Source of the DNA: Leguminivora glycinivorella
Lineage: Eukaryota; Arthropoda; Insecta; Lepidoptera; Tortricidae
Reading direction: 5' to 3'
Assembly (NCBI RefSeq): GCF_023078275.1
Contig: NC_062995.1
Location: 191,001-255,000 of the forward strand
Length of the DNA: 64,000 nt
The translations under genes were made by a program, and so were the position numbers. Position 1 is the first letter of the stretch, and every line of letters begins with the position of its first letter. The notes under the pieces are model-generated. The model was not told the origin of the DNA. It was given only the letters and a program-made list of their open reading frames with translations, and searched no databases. Positions 1-10,596 of this stretch are shown piece by piece.

Positions 1-261
1 GAATAAAACAATAATTATGTTAATAGGCCAATTTTATTCACCAAATTCTTTGAAAAGTTTCTTCATTACCATACTAAGTGTTGGTCCAGATTGATAAAAC
101 ATTGAATATTGGTATTTCGGGGTGTAAAAACATGTCAAATCTGAGATATGAAATATTAGTACTAGTAGGTAGTAGTAGTTATTTTCCCATCAAATATAAT
201 GAATAAAAATAAATCAAACACAAAGTATTAAAAAAATACAAAAAGATTCACAAAAAAGCAA

Positions 262-340
262 GAGGTCTCCGGCGAGATTCGAACCTCTGTTGCTCAAGTT
301 ATCGCAGCTAAAAAGCAGTATCTTTGACAGCCACACCAAA
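262..340 (-). other. tRNA-like SINE head, degenerate
   Basis: On the minus strand a B-box-like GGTTCGAATCT (275-285 on plus) follows a weak A-box-like stretch, and a T/A-rich tail continues past it. This is the arrangement of a tRNA-derived SINE promoter. The cloverleaf is not complete, so it is read as a SINE relic rather than a working tRNA. Confidence 0.35.
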
Positions 341-997
341 CTTCTATTTAATCAGAGTGACGAAATTAGGTAACTTATAGGTATAATATGAGTAGTAAGT
401 CATGAAGACTTTTCACGACAAATTGAATGAATATTAAATGTTTTGTTACTTAAAAATGCAACGTTGCCAGACTGCTGACTGCAACGTCGCATAACTCTAG
501 TTTAGTCGTAAACTGATTTAGACCTTAGTAAATTATTATTAAAAATCAATTCAGAAATAGAAGACGGTGGCTATACGGCGCTTGACTGATGGATGCGTTT
601 TGTTATATAAAAAGAGTAGGTACATATTTCTGAAAATATTTTTATCTTCTTGCTTTAAACTCAAAATCATCTTGATATTCACCAATTATCATCATTTTGA
701 TATTTTGATATTCGTATATAATTAATAACCTAGATACAAAAAGAACATAATGAATGATACTTCGATATTTTACCAGTATCGAAACGCAGTATGTTGGCCA
801 TGACAGCCAGTGACAGTGACAGTACTAGTACTGAGGGCTTACTGCTGTCACCTGGGTTAACACATTGCGGACATCTTTCTCTTTTACTCCTATCCAGGCA
901 TATAGAGTGACATATATAGCCACATAGCGCAAACTCTGGTGTTCGTGGAAAACCTCCTAGCTAGACTTGTCATTCATTCATTGTAATAGTAAAAAGA

Positions 998-1000
<3 letters not shown>
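341..1000. other. no recognised feature
   Basis: AT-rich DNA without a convincing ORF or repeat match inside the window. Bases 1-261 are equally featureless. Confidence 0.5.
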
Positions 1001-1029
<29 letters not shown>

Positions 1030-1218
1030 TATTTATTCGTGATAACTACAAAATACACAAGTAAGAAAACAGAAACAGCAAATAAAAGAAATTAAACATA
1101 TAAGTTACCACGAAATGGTCCCGACTCAGCATAAAATGCTAACCCAAGGGTCAGCGCTGGTCTTCCGTCGGGACCATTTTGTTGGTCACGAACGCAGCTG
1201 TACGACGCGGACCCGTGA
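1001..1218 (-). repeat. non-LTR 3' tail, family A copy 1
   Basis: Read on the minus strand, about 215 bp end in a (TTGA)n run, as expected of a LINE or SINE 3' end. The body contains a short palindrome, GGTCCCGAC with GTCGGGACC. A nearly identical copy lies at 3056-3263 and a diverged one at 23150-23300. Short ORFs in the tail are shared only because the repeat is shared. Confidence 0.6.
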
Positions 1219-1982
1219 CATAGTGAACGCAGCGCAATGTTATAACTAAACGCAGCGGCGAGCGCCATCTTGTCTGTCGCTAAGACGTCATACGTCATGT
1301 TACTGTTATGTCATCAGCCCACGTCGCACAGTACACACATACACACATATTGACTCCAAAGACTAATGTTTAAGTGATTTTCAGTCTTATGTCAAAGCTG
1401 AGTAAGACGTGGATGGCGGCAAAGCTTTTGTAAAATACATATATTGAATCACGGAATTAAGCAACACAAGGCAATTTTTGTTATGTATTTATATTCCGCG
1501 TTATGTTTAAGGCGTATAGGATGGCTGAGATGCGCGCCATATTCGTGAACGGGTGCTGTTTGTGAAGACCGGTCTGTTTCAGCTAATAGGGGCTATGCTA
1601 TTCTATGTAACATTAATTTTGAATGAGATTACGTTGAGGCACTCTGTTCGGTCCTTGTTTGTTTATTTTTCTTTCTGACTCTTGGAGACCATATACATCT
1701 CCAAGGAAAAAAGTAGATTAAGTATACATATATATTTTTTTTTCCTTTGCTTAAGACAACAAGAGTCTTTTACAACTCTAAAGTTATTTTAGTTATTCGG
1801 TTTTTTTCTTCATGTATAATTTTTTTATATGTACTTTGACACTTAGAGACTATACATCTCTAACATCTCTTATTAATAATCATAATAGCTTTGTACTTTG
1901 TATAATTTCTTGTGTTAATATTTTTTTTTATGAATACTTTTGCTTATTAAATTGTATCTTGTTTTTTTTAATGCATGTTAAA
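1219..1982. other. no recognised feature
   Basis: AT-rich DNA with long T runs from about 1730. No ORF worth calling and no other copy found in the window. Confidence 0.5.
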
Positions 1983-2193
1983 TATAAGATGTAATGTTTT
2001 GAAAAGAAGTGGCCCGCCGAGTTTCTTGCCGGTCCCATAGTGGATACCCTCCTCCAACTGAGGGGGGACTGAAATCTTCTCGAGGCTGAGGCGTAGGGTT
2101 AGAGCCGGCGTAGTTTTATTTGACGTTCATAAGCGCATTGTAATATGCCTACTTGGAAAATAAATATTTCATTTCATTTCATTTCATTTCATA
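1983..2193 (+). repeat. non-LTR 3' tail with (ATTTC)n end, family B copy 1
   Basis: About 210 bp with an AATAAA signal shortly before a terminal (ATTTC)n run, the layout of a retroposon 3' end on the plus strand. Two minus-strand copies occur at 38050-38290 and 57874-58084. All share a GC-richer block with TTCTTGCCGGTCCCATAGTG. Truncation to the 3' end is typical of target-primed reverse transcription. Confidence 0.65.
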
Positions 2194-2719
2194 TATTGTA
2201 TCGTTTTTCATAACAAAATGCGTAAATAATTTATACCTTAGTTTGTAACGTATACGCAAAGGTTCTTGAGCGAAACCAAAATCGACAATATCCACCTACA
2301 CTCAAAAAAAATCTTTTTAATTTATTATATTATATTTTATTTATTAATTATATTATAAAGCAACATCTGTTGACGGTTTGTAATTGTCGATATTAATATA
2401 TCTAGACTAACTTTCAATGTGGTACATGCAACTGGACAACTGTCACTGTACATTTGTAATTCTTATTACAAGGGCATAACGTCTATGGTTAGCTAAGACA
2501 GAGTATTGCTGTTAGTAGGTACGATGGGTACGATGTTGAACCTTAGGTTACCTTCCATCAATACTAATACTGAAAAACAATTTTTAAACTTATTGCATTA
2601 CATGTGTCTAACAAAATTTCAATGAAATGGGTTGTGAATCTAATATTAAAAAAAAATCACTATTTAAAAAAAGATGGTTGTAAAGGGTATAAAAGATTAA
2701 AAAAAAAAGAAAAAAAAAT
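2194..2719. other. no recognised feature
   Basis: AT-rich spacer with homopolymer A runs and no supported gene. Confidence 0.5.
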
Positions 2720-2806
2720 ATTTTCACTGCCGAGGATCGAACCCACGACGTCGGGGCCGCGTCCATCATCTTACGCTACTATAACTGAGCTATTTAAGCG
2801 ATAGTA
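2720..2806 (-). other. tRNA-derived SINE head
   Basis: On the minus strand an A box (TAGCTCAGTTATAGTAGCG) is followed about 40 nt later by a B box (GGGTTCGATCC), then an A/T-rich tail. Spacing fits an RNA polymerase III promoter of tRNA origin. The acceptor stem does not close, so this is a SINE head or tRNA pseudogene. Confidence 0.5.
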
Positions 2807-3055
2807 AGGGTGGCGAAATATTAACTAACTTTCAATCTAGTACATGCATGGCGTTACGAGTCCTAAAATTCATTATATTCTTTTAAAGATTTATGTCTCA
2901 AAAGTGACACTTAACGCCATCTAACAGTGATCTCAAGGCAACAAGAAATTTGTAGTAACGCCATCTACATTTGCCGTGCTTTTAGGCGGTCGCATTTTTT
3001 TGTATGGGGTGGACATATCTACTATATCCATAATCTCTGCTAGAAGGCACTGTTC

Positions 3056-3263
3056 CAATCAATCAATCAATTATTTATTCGTGATAACTACAAAATACAC
3101 AAGTAAGAAAACAGAAACAGCAAATAAAAGAAATTAAAACATATAAGTTACCACGAAATGGTCCCGACTCAGCATAAAATGCTAACCCGAGGGTCAGCGC
3201 TGGTCTTCCGTCGGGACCATTTTGTTGGTCACGAACGCAGCTGTACGACGCGGACCTGTGACA
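3056..3263 (-). repeat. non-LTR 3' tail, family A copy 2
   Basis: Near-identical to the copy at 1001-1218, including the (TTGA)n end, and about 2.05 kb from it in the same orientation. The sequence that follows differs, so these are separate insertions or an old local duplication. Confidence 0.6.
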
Positions 3264-3780
3264 CAACCAACCAACCTGCCTGCCTGTTTCGCAACCTGGA
3301 AGTCGTTAAAATCATATTTTCCCCAAATATGTTTGCGTGTTTTTATGTTTTGTAAGAACAAATGACATGCTTCTTTATTTTATTGTCATGATATTACGTG
3401 TAAGCATCATCAGTGTACTTATGAGAGTATTTAATAGGTGGCGCTAAAAAATCGAGGTACGATTCTTAGTATGAAGACTGTAAATCCATACTAATATTAT
3501 AAATGGGAAAGTGTGTGTCTGTTTGTTTGTCCGTCCTTCACGGCAAAATGGAGCGACGAATTGTCGTGATTTTTTAAGTGGAGATAGTTGGAGGGATGGA
3601 GAGTCGTAAACTAGAACTTTCCTTTGCTAATCCGCGAATAGATAACGTGCAAGTCAATCAGTGCTAACCTGTTATAATTACTTGCGTATTTTTTACATGC
3701 AATTAATTTTCCCACCCTCCCACCGCAAAAATAAAAATAAATACGCAAATAAATATAACAACCCACCACCAAAAATACAA

Positions 3781-3825
3781 AACTCGACACGTGTTTCGCC
3801 TCTCTACGAGGCATCCTCAGGAGCT
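3781..3825 (-). ncRNA. hammerhead ribozyme motif in the PLE tail
   Basis: On the minus strand the order is: stem I strand AGCTC (3825-3821), CTGAGGA core (3820-3814, matching CUGANGA), stem II GCCTC/GAGGC with a GTAGA loop, GAAAC, a self-complementary stem III ACACGTGT, the cleavage triplet GTC, then GAGTT (3785-3781), which pairs with AGCTC. One extra U sits between the core and stem II. A near-loopless stem III usually needs a second copy in trans. Hammerheads are known from PLE terminal repeats. The TGA of CTGAGGA is also the stop codon of the endonuclease ORF. Confidence 0.75.
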
Positions 3826-4350
3826 GATGTTGACGGTCCGAAGTCCCGCAACTGACTGATCGTCCCCAGAATGGTCGGCCATATTTATACTTTGTCCACC
3901 CCCCCTACCAAGCAAGTTAGATGGAAAAATTCGTAATAACGGCGATGACGCAACATTCAACTGCTCATTAAGGATTAACCCCCTATTGTTGTACCTAATT
4001 ATCTCCAACTGTTCTAGAACCCCCAAACGCAGCCCTTTCTCACATACATGTAAAACATCAAAAGAATGATTCTCTGATACAGTATGGTCACTCTCTATCA
4101 AATGCTTTGCAAAATTGGATCTCTCTGGATGGTTGTGCCTGTATGATGCCATATGCTCCTTATACCTAGTAGTGAAATTGCGGCCCGTTTGGCCCACGTA
4201 CACTTTGTTACAAACATCACAGCTCAACTTATAAACCCCAGATTTTTTCCCTTTCTCGATCCTATCTTTGCCGTTACAAAGTTTGGAGTGCAAAGTGTTA
4301 TTTGTCCTAAAGGCCACAGGAATGCCGTTTGACTTCAAAATCTTATAAAT
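3817..4350 (-). pseudogene. GIY-YIG endonuclease domain of PLE 1
   Basis: The 173-residue ORF from 4338 contains the diagnostic GVYKLSCDVCNKVYVGQTGR, with GVY and YVG as the two halves of the GIY-YIG motif, then TRYKEH and HLIESDH, as in PLE endonucleases. This domain nicks target DNA for retrotransposition. It normally lies C-terminal to a reverse transcriptase, and here the reading frame runs into the right end of an inserted DNA transposon at 4350/4351. The missing upstream part resumes beyond 6264. The ATG at 4338 is internal and not a natural start. Domain core intact, gene broken. Confidence 0.85.
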
Positions 4351-6264
4351 CGTCGCTGCGCGTGCAAAATTCGCTATGTGATTTTTAACGATTTTTCGTT
4401 TTCAATGCCATTTTAAACCTTATTTCTAGATACATATGCTCCAAAAACAGCGTCGAGCTTATTTCAGTATTACAGGTTTTATCAAAAGTAGGTATGTGAC
4501 GCCCATACATTGAATGTTCTTCCTATAATCGCTAACTGCAATAAATCACATAACTACATTATCTTCTTATAACAGCAGTTTTGGAATTGCGCCTGCTATG
4601 TGAATTATGACACATAGCTATATTTTTGGAAATATTGTATAATAAGATGTGTTAGATGTTTGTGCCCGATTTGTACAATCTCATACATAGCGATAATTTA
4701 GTACTATTTGTAGAAATCGTGAATGTTTCCAGATCGTGTGTTTTGCGTCACATAGCAGGCTTTTCTTATAAAAATCTTTTAAAACTTGTTTAAATGGTGT
4801 ATGGTAGCTGGGTTTGTCGTCAAGTATAACCTCTATAAATGAGACAGAGTGTAGTTTCCTTTTTATTGAGACTATGTCTGAAAGTACTCACTCTGACCGA
4901 ATAGTTATTTTTTAATATTAGTTAAAAATAAATCATTTCAAATTGATTTTTAAGATTAACTGTCAGAAATGTATAGTGTTTAGTATACTGACAAATTTCG
5001 TGTAGGGTTCAGTGTGTGTAAACGTATATTACAAACTATCGAAATAAGATAAATTTATGCTAAGTAACTCAAAAAAATAGCAAGTGATTTATCATTGCCT
5101 TGAAGTGGCAAGACATCGTTTTGTATGAAATTTTGTGTGATAAGATCTACCTATCCTTTCTGGAAACATTTTACAATAAATTAATGAAAATGAAATGTTT
5201 AATAAATGAAAAAAAGCTGAATTGAGAAATCACATAAAGTTTTGAATGACAAAGATTTTTTATCTTTTTCGGATCAAAAGGGAAAAATGGAACCCTTATA
5301 CAATTATGTACTTTCTTGTCTATCCGTTTATCTATTTGTCAATATTCTTTATTTCGGAAAAACCCTATACTCAAGTGTACTGTACCGTTCCTTGAAGCTG
5401 TAAAAAAACCTTATTTCTAAGTAAATACAACATAGGTTAATTGAGTTGAAAAAAAATCTACACTCTCAAGGAAGTCAAAATTAATAGGGTACTTCCGGTT
5501 GACCTAAACTATAAAATTTGGAAAATAAATCGTATTACACCATACATCAGTACATGGTTATTAATATATAGTTGTGAGAAAAAAATAGTAAAATGTACAC
5601 ATAACCTTCGGTGTTCGAGCCAGACTAGCATTATCCGGTTTTTTCAAGTTAAACATGCATAATGAAAACTTATTCAATGCGTAAATGTTTACATAATACC
5701 ACATTGAGCAACTTTGTAACTGAAATAACCTCCATTCATAAAAATTAATGGAATAAATATATTATTCTAGTTGTAATATATTGGTAGTAAAGTAATATAT
5801 TAATTAAATCGAGTTTTTTATTATAGTATTGTGTATTAAGCTTATAGTATTAAATCGTGGTTTTTCTGAAATAATTTATTCGAAAATGAATTGATAAATT
5901 ACAAATAAACAACAACATAGTTAATTCAAATCATATGATTAAATAACTATGTGACGATAAAGTGCACAAATTGTATTTTGTTCCTTAAGAATAAAATCTA
6001 GTTATGTGATTGTAAGACACATACCGATTATTTACGACTCAAATTATAATCGCTATGTAACATATTTATGAAAAAATATTTTTTTAACCTTATGATAACT
6101 AAAATATAATTTCAAGTAATTTCTTAATGTATGCAAAAGTGAAAATACTTATGCCATAAAAATATTGATTTATTTATGTTAAATAATTGCCGAAATAAAC
6201 AGTTTTTTGTGTCTCCTGTAAAGTAGGTTAAAAACACATAGCGAAATTTGCACGCGCAGCGACG
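4351..6264. mobile_element. 1.9-kb non-autonomous DNA transposon with inverted ends
   Basis: Both ends read inwards CGTCGCTGCGCGTGCAAA, then close variants of TTCGCTATGTG, giving about 36-bp imperfect terminal inverted repeats. AAAT flanks both sides (4347-4350 and 6265-6268), a 4-bp target duplication supported by the fact that one copy exactly rejoins the PLE reading frame. No ORF of note lies inside. The AT-rich interior holds many CACATAG/CTATGTG motifs in both orientations (e.g. 4374, 4596, 4611, 4749, 5947, 6235), possible transposase-binding repeats. The superfamily is unresolved. Confidence 0.75.
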
Positions 6265-6453
6265 AAATGTCCTCTGACACTTTGCCAACATAAGTAATGC
6301 TCGCTTGACACCTCTTAACCGGTTCAGAAGGACGTGCCGCATACAACATATTGTTAACCATAACCATTCGCTTCTTTCTGATGATGCCATCAACGATTGA
6401 TTTATCATAACCGTTCGAAACTGCCAAGTGGTAAATATTGTCCAATTCGGCTC
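6265..6453 (-). pseudogene. upstream half of the PLE 1 ORF
   Basis: Reads on the minus strand as a PLE linker: ELDNIYHLAVSNGYDKSIVD, then IIRKKR and a YVGKVSEDI stretch that runs straight into the transposon end at 6264. The same frame resumes after the transposon at 4350. The 5' break is at 6453, directly against the Helitron duplication GATGGAGAG. Everything N-terminal of this, including the catalytic RT motifs, is absent. Confidence 0.75.
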
Positions 6454-6592
6454 GATGGAGAGTGACATAGGCTACTTTTTGTCTTTTTCTAACGCGAGCG
6501 AAGCCGCGGGCAAAAGCTAGTCCTATATAAATTATCCTTGGCCGTAACTGAACAACTTTTTCAATTACATCCTTTTCTATTTGGGACATAAA

Positions 6593-7405
6593 AATAAACT
6601 TTTTAACAAAAAATAAAACCGCCTTCAAAAATAAGCGCGTTACAAAACACGGAGAAACTAAAAAGCAAAAAATAATAAACCTTTGAATTCAGATTTCTTA
6701 TCGTATTGCAATAATCTAAACATCCAAATTATAAACAAATCAATTATTTTTGTAGTCGGTACCAGACCTGTTCGTCGCCTTGCTATTGCCTGTTTGCCCC
6801 ACCCAACCATACGTAGGCTGGTACCGACTCCAAAAATAATTGATTTGTTTATAATTTGGATGTTTAGATTATTGCAATACGATAAGAAATCTGAATTCAA
6901 AGGTTTATTATTTTTTGCTTTTTAGTTTCTCCGTGTTTTGTAACGCGCTTATTTTTGAAGGCGGTTTTATTTTTTGTTAAAAAGTTTATTTATTTGTTGA
7001 TTTTTAGTGGTTCCTATTGATATTATATGTATCAGTCCGAATATATGCACACTAGTGAAAGAATTATCCTTTAACTCCTAACCATTGAGGAGTTGACCTT
7101 CCATCATCAGCTCAGCCACATAAAATTATTACCATCAGGCGTAAATACTGGTGTACCTTTGAAAAATACACTAAAAACATTACATGTGCCTATAACATTT
7201 GAAGAGTTCCCTCGATTTCTCCAGGATCCCATCATCAGACCCCGACTTGGTGCCAATGGGACCATCTCGGGGTTATACCCGTCCGATCAAAAAAAAATTT
7301 TGAAAATCGGTCCACAATTCTCGGAGATATCGAGTAACATACATACAAAAAAAAAAAACATTCAGTCGAATTGAGAACCTCCTCCTTTTTTGAAGTCGGT
7401 TAAAA
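6593..7405 (+). mobile_element. fold-back element, family D copy 1
   Basis: Two 173-bp inverted arms (6593-6765 and about 6819-6991) flank a 53-bp loop. A 400-bp single-copy body follows, with a poly(A) tract near 7350 and the terminus TTTTTTGAAGTCGGTTAAAA. The left end (CTTTTTAAC) is the inverse of the right end, so short inverted termini enclose the whole unit. Two further copies lie nested at 31629-33322. No transposase is encoded; short ORFs in the arms are the palindrome read twice. Confidence 0.7.
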
Positions 7406-7604
7406 AGAGATATTTATTTTTAACGAAAACATACTGAACGGAATACAGGCCCCATCGAAATAATGCTTTTACGATATCATTGCGGTACGATAATGAATTG
7501 GCAGTGTTGAAGTGATTGATAAAATGTCAGTTTTGTCATTGACAGATCGGTTTTGTACCGTATGAGCCGTTACCTTGAGTTTTAAAATATGTGACTCGAT
7601 GGCG

Positions 7605-7907
7605 TCATCATCCAACTTGCGTTATCCCGGCATTTGCCGAGCCTGGGGTCCGCTTTGACAACTAATCGCAAGATTTGGTGTAGGCACTAGTTTTACGAGA
7701 GCAACTGCCGACCTTCCAACCCGAAGAGTAACTACGGCCTTGTTCGAGTTAGTCCGGTTCCCTCACGATGTTTTCCTTCACCGAAAAGCAACTGGCAAAT
7801 ATCAAATAAAATACAAGTTCCGAAAAAGTCATTGGTCCGAGCCGGGGTTCGAACCCGCGACTTCCGGATTGAAAGTCGCAGGCTCTTACCGCTAGGCCAC
7901 CAGCGCT
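7605..7907 (-). mobile_element. tRNA-derived SINE, family E copy 1
   Basis: On the minus strand it begins with a tRNA-like head: A box GGCCTAGCGGTAAGAGC and B box GGGTTCGAACCCC. A shared body and a 3' end (TGCCGGGATAACGCAAG, then GATGA repeats) follow. Other copies: 34041-34366 (+), 47051-47371 (-), and headless fragments at 21444-21531 and 34961-35138. Mobilisation would need a LINE reverse transcriptase in trans. Confidence 0.75.
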
Positions 7908-8180
7908 TCTGTGTTATTAGTGCATATAATAATACATTTCAATTTATTTCAATTTTATTTCAATTTGATTTATTTAAATTGATGATTGATTTTCTTTTTT
8001 TTTTTCAAGGACCTTTATAAAAATTACATATCGGCCCCTTGATTTTCAGTTTAAGTAAACTGAGGTTTAAAAAAAAACAATAACGTTAAAACTGATTTAA
8101 AGTGCTGGTTCTATGAATAACATTTAGATACTATTTATGTGAAAATACATTCAAACATAGTATACAAAATTGGTTGATTA

Positions 8181-8915
8181 TAGCCTGACAAGTTTTTATT
8201 TGACCCTCGCCGCGTTGCGGATTTACAGTTGAACTAATTTCTTTTACTGGCAAGGATTTTTTTGACACCCGTCATCGAAAGTCATCGAATGTCAGTGATG
8301 TAAACTAGAAGTAAATATTTTAAAATTTCTAACGGTTTCATCGCAAATATGCCAAAAATAATATTTAAAAAAGTGAAAACAATTATACTGAACGTGATAA
8401 ATTACGTACAACAAAAAAGGATGAAGGATTTCACAGCATTTCGATAACAATGTTCCGAGATAGGTTGTTGACATGTCCGGTACTGACGGTTTATAGTGCG
8501 GTTCTCCTGTATTGATTAGTTGGTTTCGATTTAGCTTAATATATGTTTTGTTCTTATTGATGGTGTCTGTAGCTCTGCCGTGAAAAATATTTAAAGAAAT
8601 AAGGAGGCCGTTCCATCATTGCCAACAGTACAAAACAAGGTCCCACTAAAAAAAAAGAAAATCGAAACATCGACGACTACAAATATTAAAGGCACAAGAT
8701 TCATGGATTTTAGGCTGTGCGGAAAGAAGTTAGCAAGTCTTAAAACCTAGCTTAATAAATTTTGATTCTCTAAAACCATGTTTTAATTTTCTACAAATAT
8801 TAACGCGAAACCAGTACACACTGTCCCCATTATACATGACGTCCGCACATTATTGCCATATGAAAACGATTTGTAGCGACACTCTATCAGGGTCAAATAA
8901 AAACTTGTCAGGCTT
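8181..8915. mobile_element. 735-bp TA-flanked MITE, family F copy 1
   Basis: Inverted ends AGCCTGACAAG with TTTATTTGACCCT at both termini, flanked by TA on each side (8179-8180 and 8916-8917), as for Tc1/mariner-type insertions. A second copy of 658 bp at 35856-36513 interrupts a Helitron and confirms the boundaries. A conserved 60-65 codon minus-strand ORF occurs in both copies (8292-8474 and 35969-36166) but has no recognised domain. Confidence 0.75.
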
Positions 8916-8917
8916 TA

Positions 8918-9144
8918 GCGGGTTATTAAGTCGATATAGCGTTCGACATGTTTCGATCCAATTTTCGAGGATCTTTCTCAAGAGTAGCGACCCCGTCTTT
9001 ACATGTCGAGAGCGCGACGCATACTGCGGGCGCTTGCTCGGTGTGCGCGGCTGCTGAGGCGGGGTCGCTACTCTTGAGAAAGATCCTCGAAAATTGGATC
9101 GAAACATGTCGAACGCTATATCGACTTAATACGTGAGTAACCCG
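8918..9144. mobile_element. palindromic PLE-like mini-element
   Basis: Arms 8925-8994 and 9061-9130 are 70 bp and perfectly complementary; they extend outwards to GCGGGTT/AACCCGC apart from an 8-bp indel. The 66-bp loop is GC-rich. Each arm, read towards its outer end, carries stem GATCC/GGATC followed by GAAACATGTCGAA, which resembles stem II, GAAAC and the GTC triplet of the hammerhead at 3781-3825. The preceding TTGAGAA departs from CUGANGA at two positions, so catalysis is doubtful. Confidence 0.6.
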
Positions 9145-9202
9145 CTTAAAATATTTTCAAAGAATATTTCATTAAATAATTTGATTTCTCCCCTACTTCT
9201 AA

Positions 9203-9690
9203 TTTTTTTTTTTATACTACGTCGGTGGCAAACAAGTATACGGCCCGCCTGATGTAAAGCGGTCACCGTAACCTATGGACGCCTGCAACTCAAACAGTGT
9301 CACATGCGCGTTGCCACCCCATTAGAAACTTGTACATTCCCTTTTGCTGTGTTAAGTACACAGCAAAAAGGAGTGTACAAGTTCCAAGGAGGGTTCGGGT
9401 TGCCGACGACTCAAAGGACAATAAACGGAACAAGTTAGTTCCGTAAGTCCTCCCGTCATCAGCACACCGCACCCTCGTTGAGCTCTGGCAGCCTTACTCA
9501 CCGACAGGAACACAACACTATGAGTAGGGTCTAGTGCTATTTGGCTGCGGTCTTCTGTAAGGCGGAGGTACTACCCCAGTTGGGCTCTGCTCTAGATTCG
9601 AGCGAGACGATATCCGCTGTGCTGTGCCCTACCACACAAAGCGGAATATCATTCGCTATGTCCTACCTCCTACACTATGCCCTACCTCCT
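9203..9690 (-). mobile_element. 480-bp retroposon, family G copy 1
   Basis: A minus-strand unit ending in ACCGACGTAGTATA plus poly(A), seen here as a T run at 9203. The copy at 28712-29188 differs at only a handful of positions, so insertion was recent. A third, diverged partial copy is at 22912-23075. The poly(A) end points to LINE-mediated retroposition. No long ORF. Confidence 0.7.
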
Positions 9691-9725
9691 ACAATAAAAG
9701 TTAACAAAATTACACAAACGTATTA

Positions 9726-9900
9726 TCACTACATAGTATAAAACAAAGTCGCTTTCTCTGTCCCTATGTCCCTATGTATGCTTAAATCTTTAAAACTACG
9801 CAACGGATTTTGATGCGGTTTTTTTTAATAGATAGAGTGATTGTAGAGGAAGGTTTACATGTAGGTATAGTACCCGTGCGAAGCCGGGGCGGGTCGCTAG
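9726..9900 (+). mobile_element. 175-bp Helitron-like element, second type
   Basis: Starts TCACTACATAGTATAAAACA after an A and ends CGGGTCGCTAG before a T, matching Helitron 5' TC, 3' CTAG and the A/T target. The GC-rich GTGCGAAGCCGGGGC precedes the end. Different in sequence from family C. Confidence 0.6.
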
Positions 9901-10354
9901 TGTATAATAAAAACAAATATTCTACTATTTTGAGTCGTTGATGGCGGGAGCGGCCTCTTTACTATTATATTTTCTTTTTTATTTGCCATTTATTTTAATT
10001 TATTAATTTCGATCCTTTCAATAGTAATTTTAACTAATATTTCTTTAATCTAATAAATTTAACAAACATTATATTACCTACTTAAAGTGCCTTCTCTGAA
10101 TAACCCCAACTCCCCTAGCATATTTCATGGAAAGTTGTGTAAACTTTATTGAACTAACTACAAGAACGCTTTGCGAACAAGTTGCTCACTCATTTCTTAC
10201 TACGAGTATTAGTTGAATAGTTAGGAATTTCTAGATTTCCTCCCGACAAATAATAATGTGGAACTATGTTTGTTACAAAGAAACCGCTGAACAGATTTAG
10301 ATGAAATTTGTTCTTTTGTTGGATATATGAAGAAGAATTTTCTTTTATTGTTTA
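9901..10354. other. no recognised feature
   Basis: AT-rich DNA; no ORF or repeat match seen. Confidence 0.5.
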
Positions 10355-10596
10355 CTAGCTTTCGCCCGCGGCTTCGTTCGCGCTAAATTCGAAAATTGCG
10401 GAATGCTCCGTACAAACTTCCACCCTCCATTTTATGGAAGTGGGGGGTTAGAAAGAGACAAAAAGTAGCCTATGTCACTCTCCATCCCTTCAACTATCTC
10501 CACCCTCCACCTAAAAAATCACGTCAATTCGTCGCTCCGTTTTGCCGTGAAAGACGGACAAACAAACAGACTCACACACTTTCCCATTTATAATAT
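10355..10596 (-). mobile_element. short Helitron, family C
   Basis: Minus-strand copy: the CTAG 3' end is at 10355-10358 with the CCCGCGGCTTCG hairpin next to it, and the body runs to TTATAATATTA at 10596, where the extreme 5' bases are replaced by a TTTA microsatellite. Confidence 0.65.

Larger units (their letters stand above)
3604..6453 (-). mobile_element. 5'-truncated Penelope-like element (PLE 1) carrying a DNA transposon
   Basis: Minus-strand retroelement remnant containing the end of the reverse-transcriptase/linker region (6265-6453), a GIY-YIG endonuclease domain (3817-4350), a hammerhead motif (3781-3825) and a 3' tail to 3604. It is bounded by the 9-bp duplication GATGGAGAG inside a Helitron. 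Without the 1,914-bp transposon at 4351-6264 the PLE is only about 0.93 kb, so its 5' part was lost at insertion, as is usual for these elements. Confidence 0.75.
3485..6520 (+). mobile_element. short non-autonomous Helitron (family C), split by a PLE
   Basis: The 5' end TCCATACTAATATTATAAAT starts after an A at 3484. The 3' end has a hairpin-forming GCGAGCGAAGCCGCGGGC and finishes AAAAGCTAG at 6520 before a T. TC at the 5' end, CTAG at the 3' end, a subterminal hairpin and insertion between A and T are Helitron hallmarks. The body is interrupted between 3603 and 6454 by a Penelope-like element, and the 9-bp GATGGAGAG is present on both sides (3595-3603 and 6454-6462). Other copies: 10355-10596, 35725-36561, 39735-39966, 40953-41073, 57711-58204, 63481-63640. 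Confidence 0.75.

Noticed and set aside
6658..6925. Two 80-codon ORFs on opposite strands with almost the same peptide
   Set aside because: They are the same palindromic arms of a fold-back element read from both sides, not genes.
7093..7374. 93-codon ORF shared by three loci (also near 32240 and 32940)
   Set aside because: Conserved only as part of the family D body; it ends in the element's poly(A) and shows no codon-level constraint visible here.
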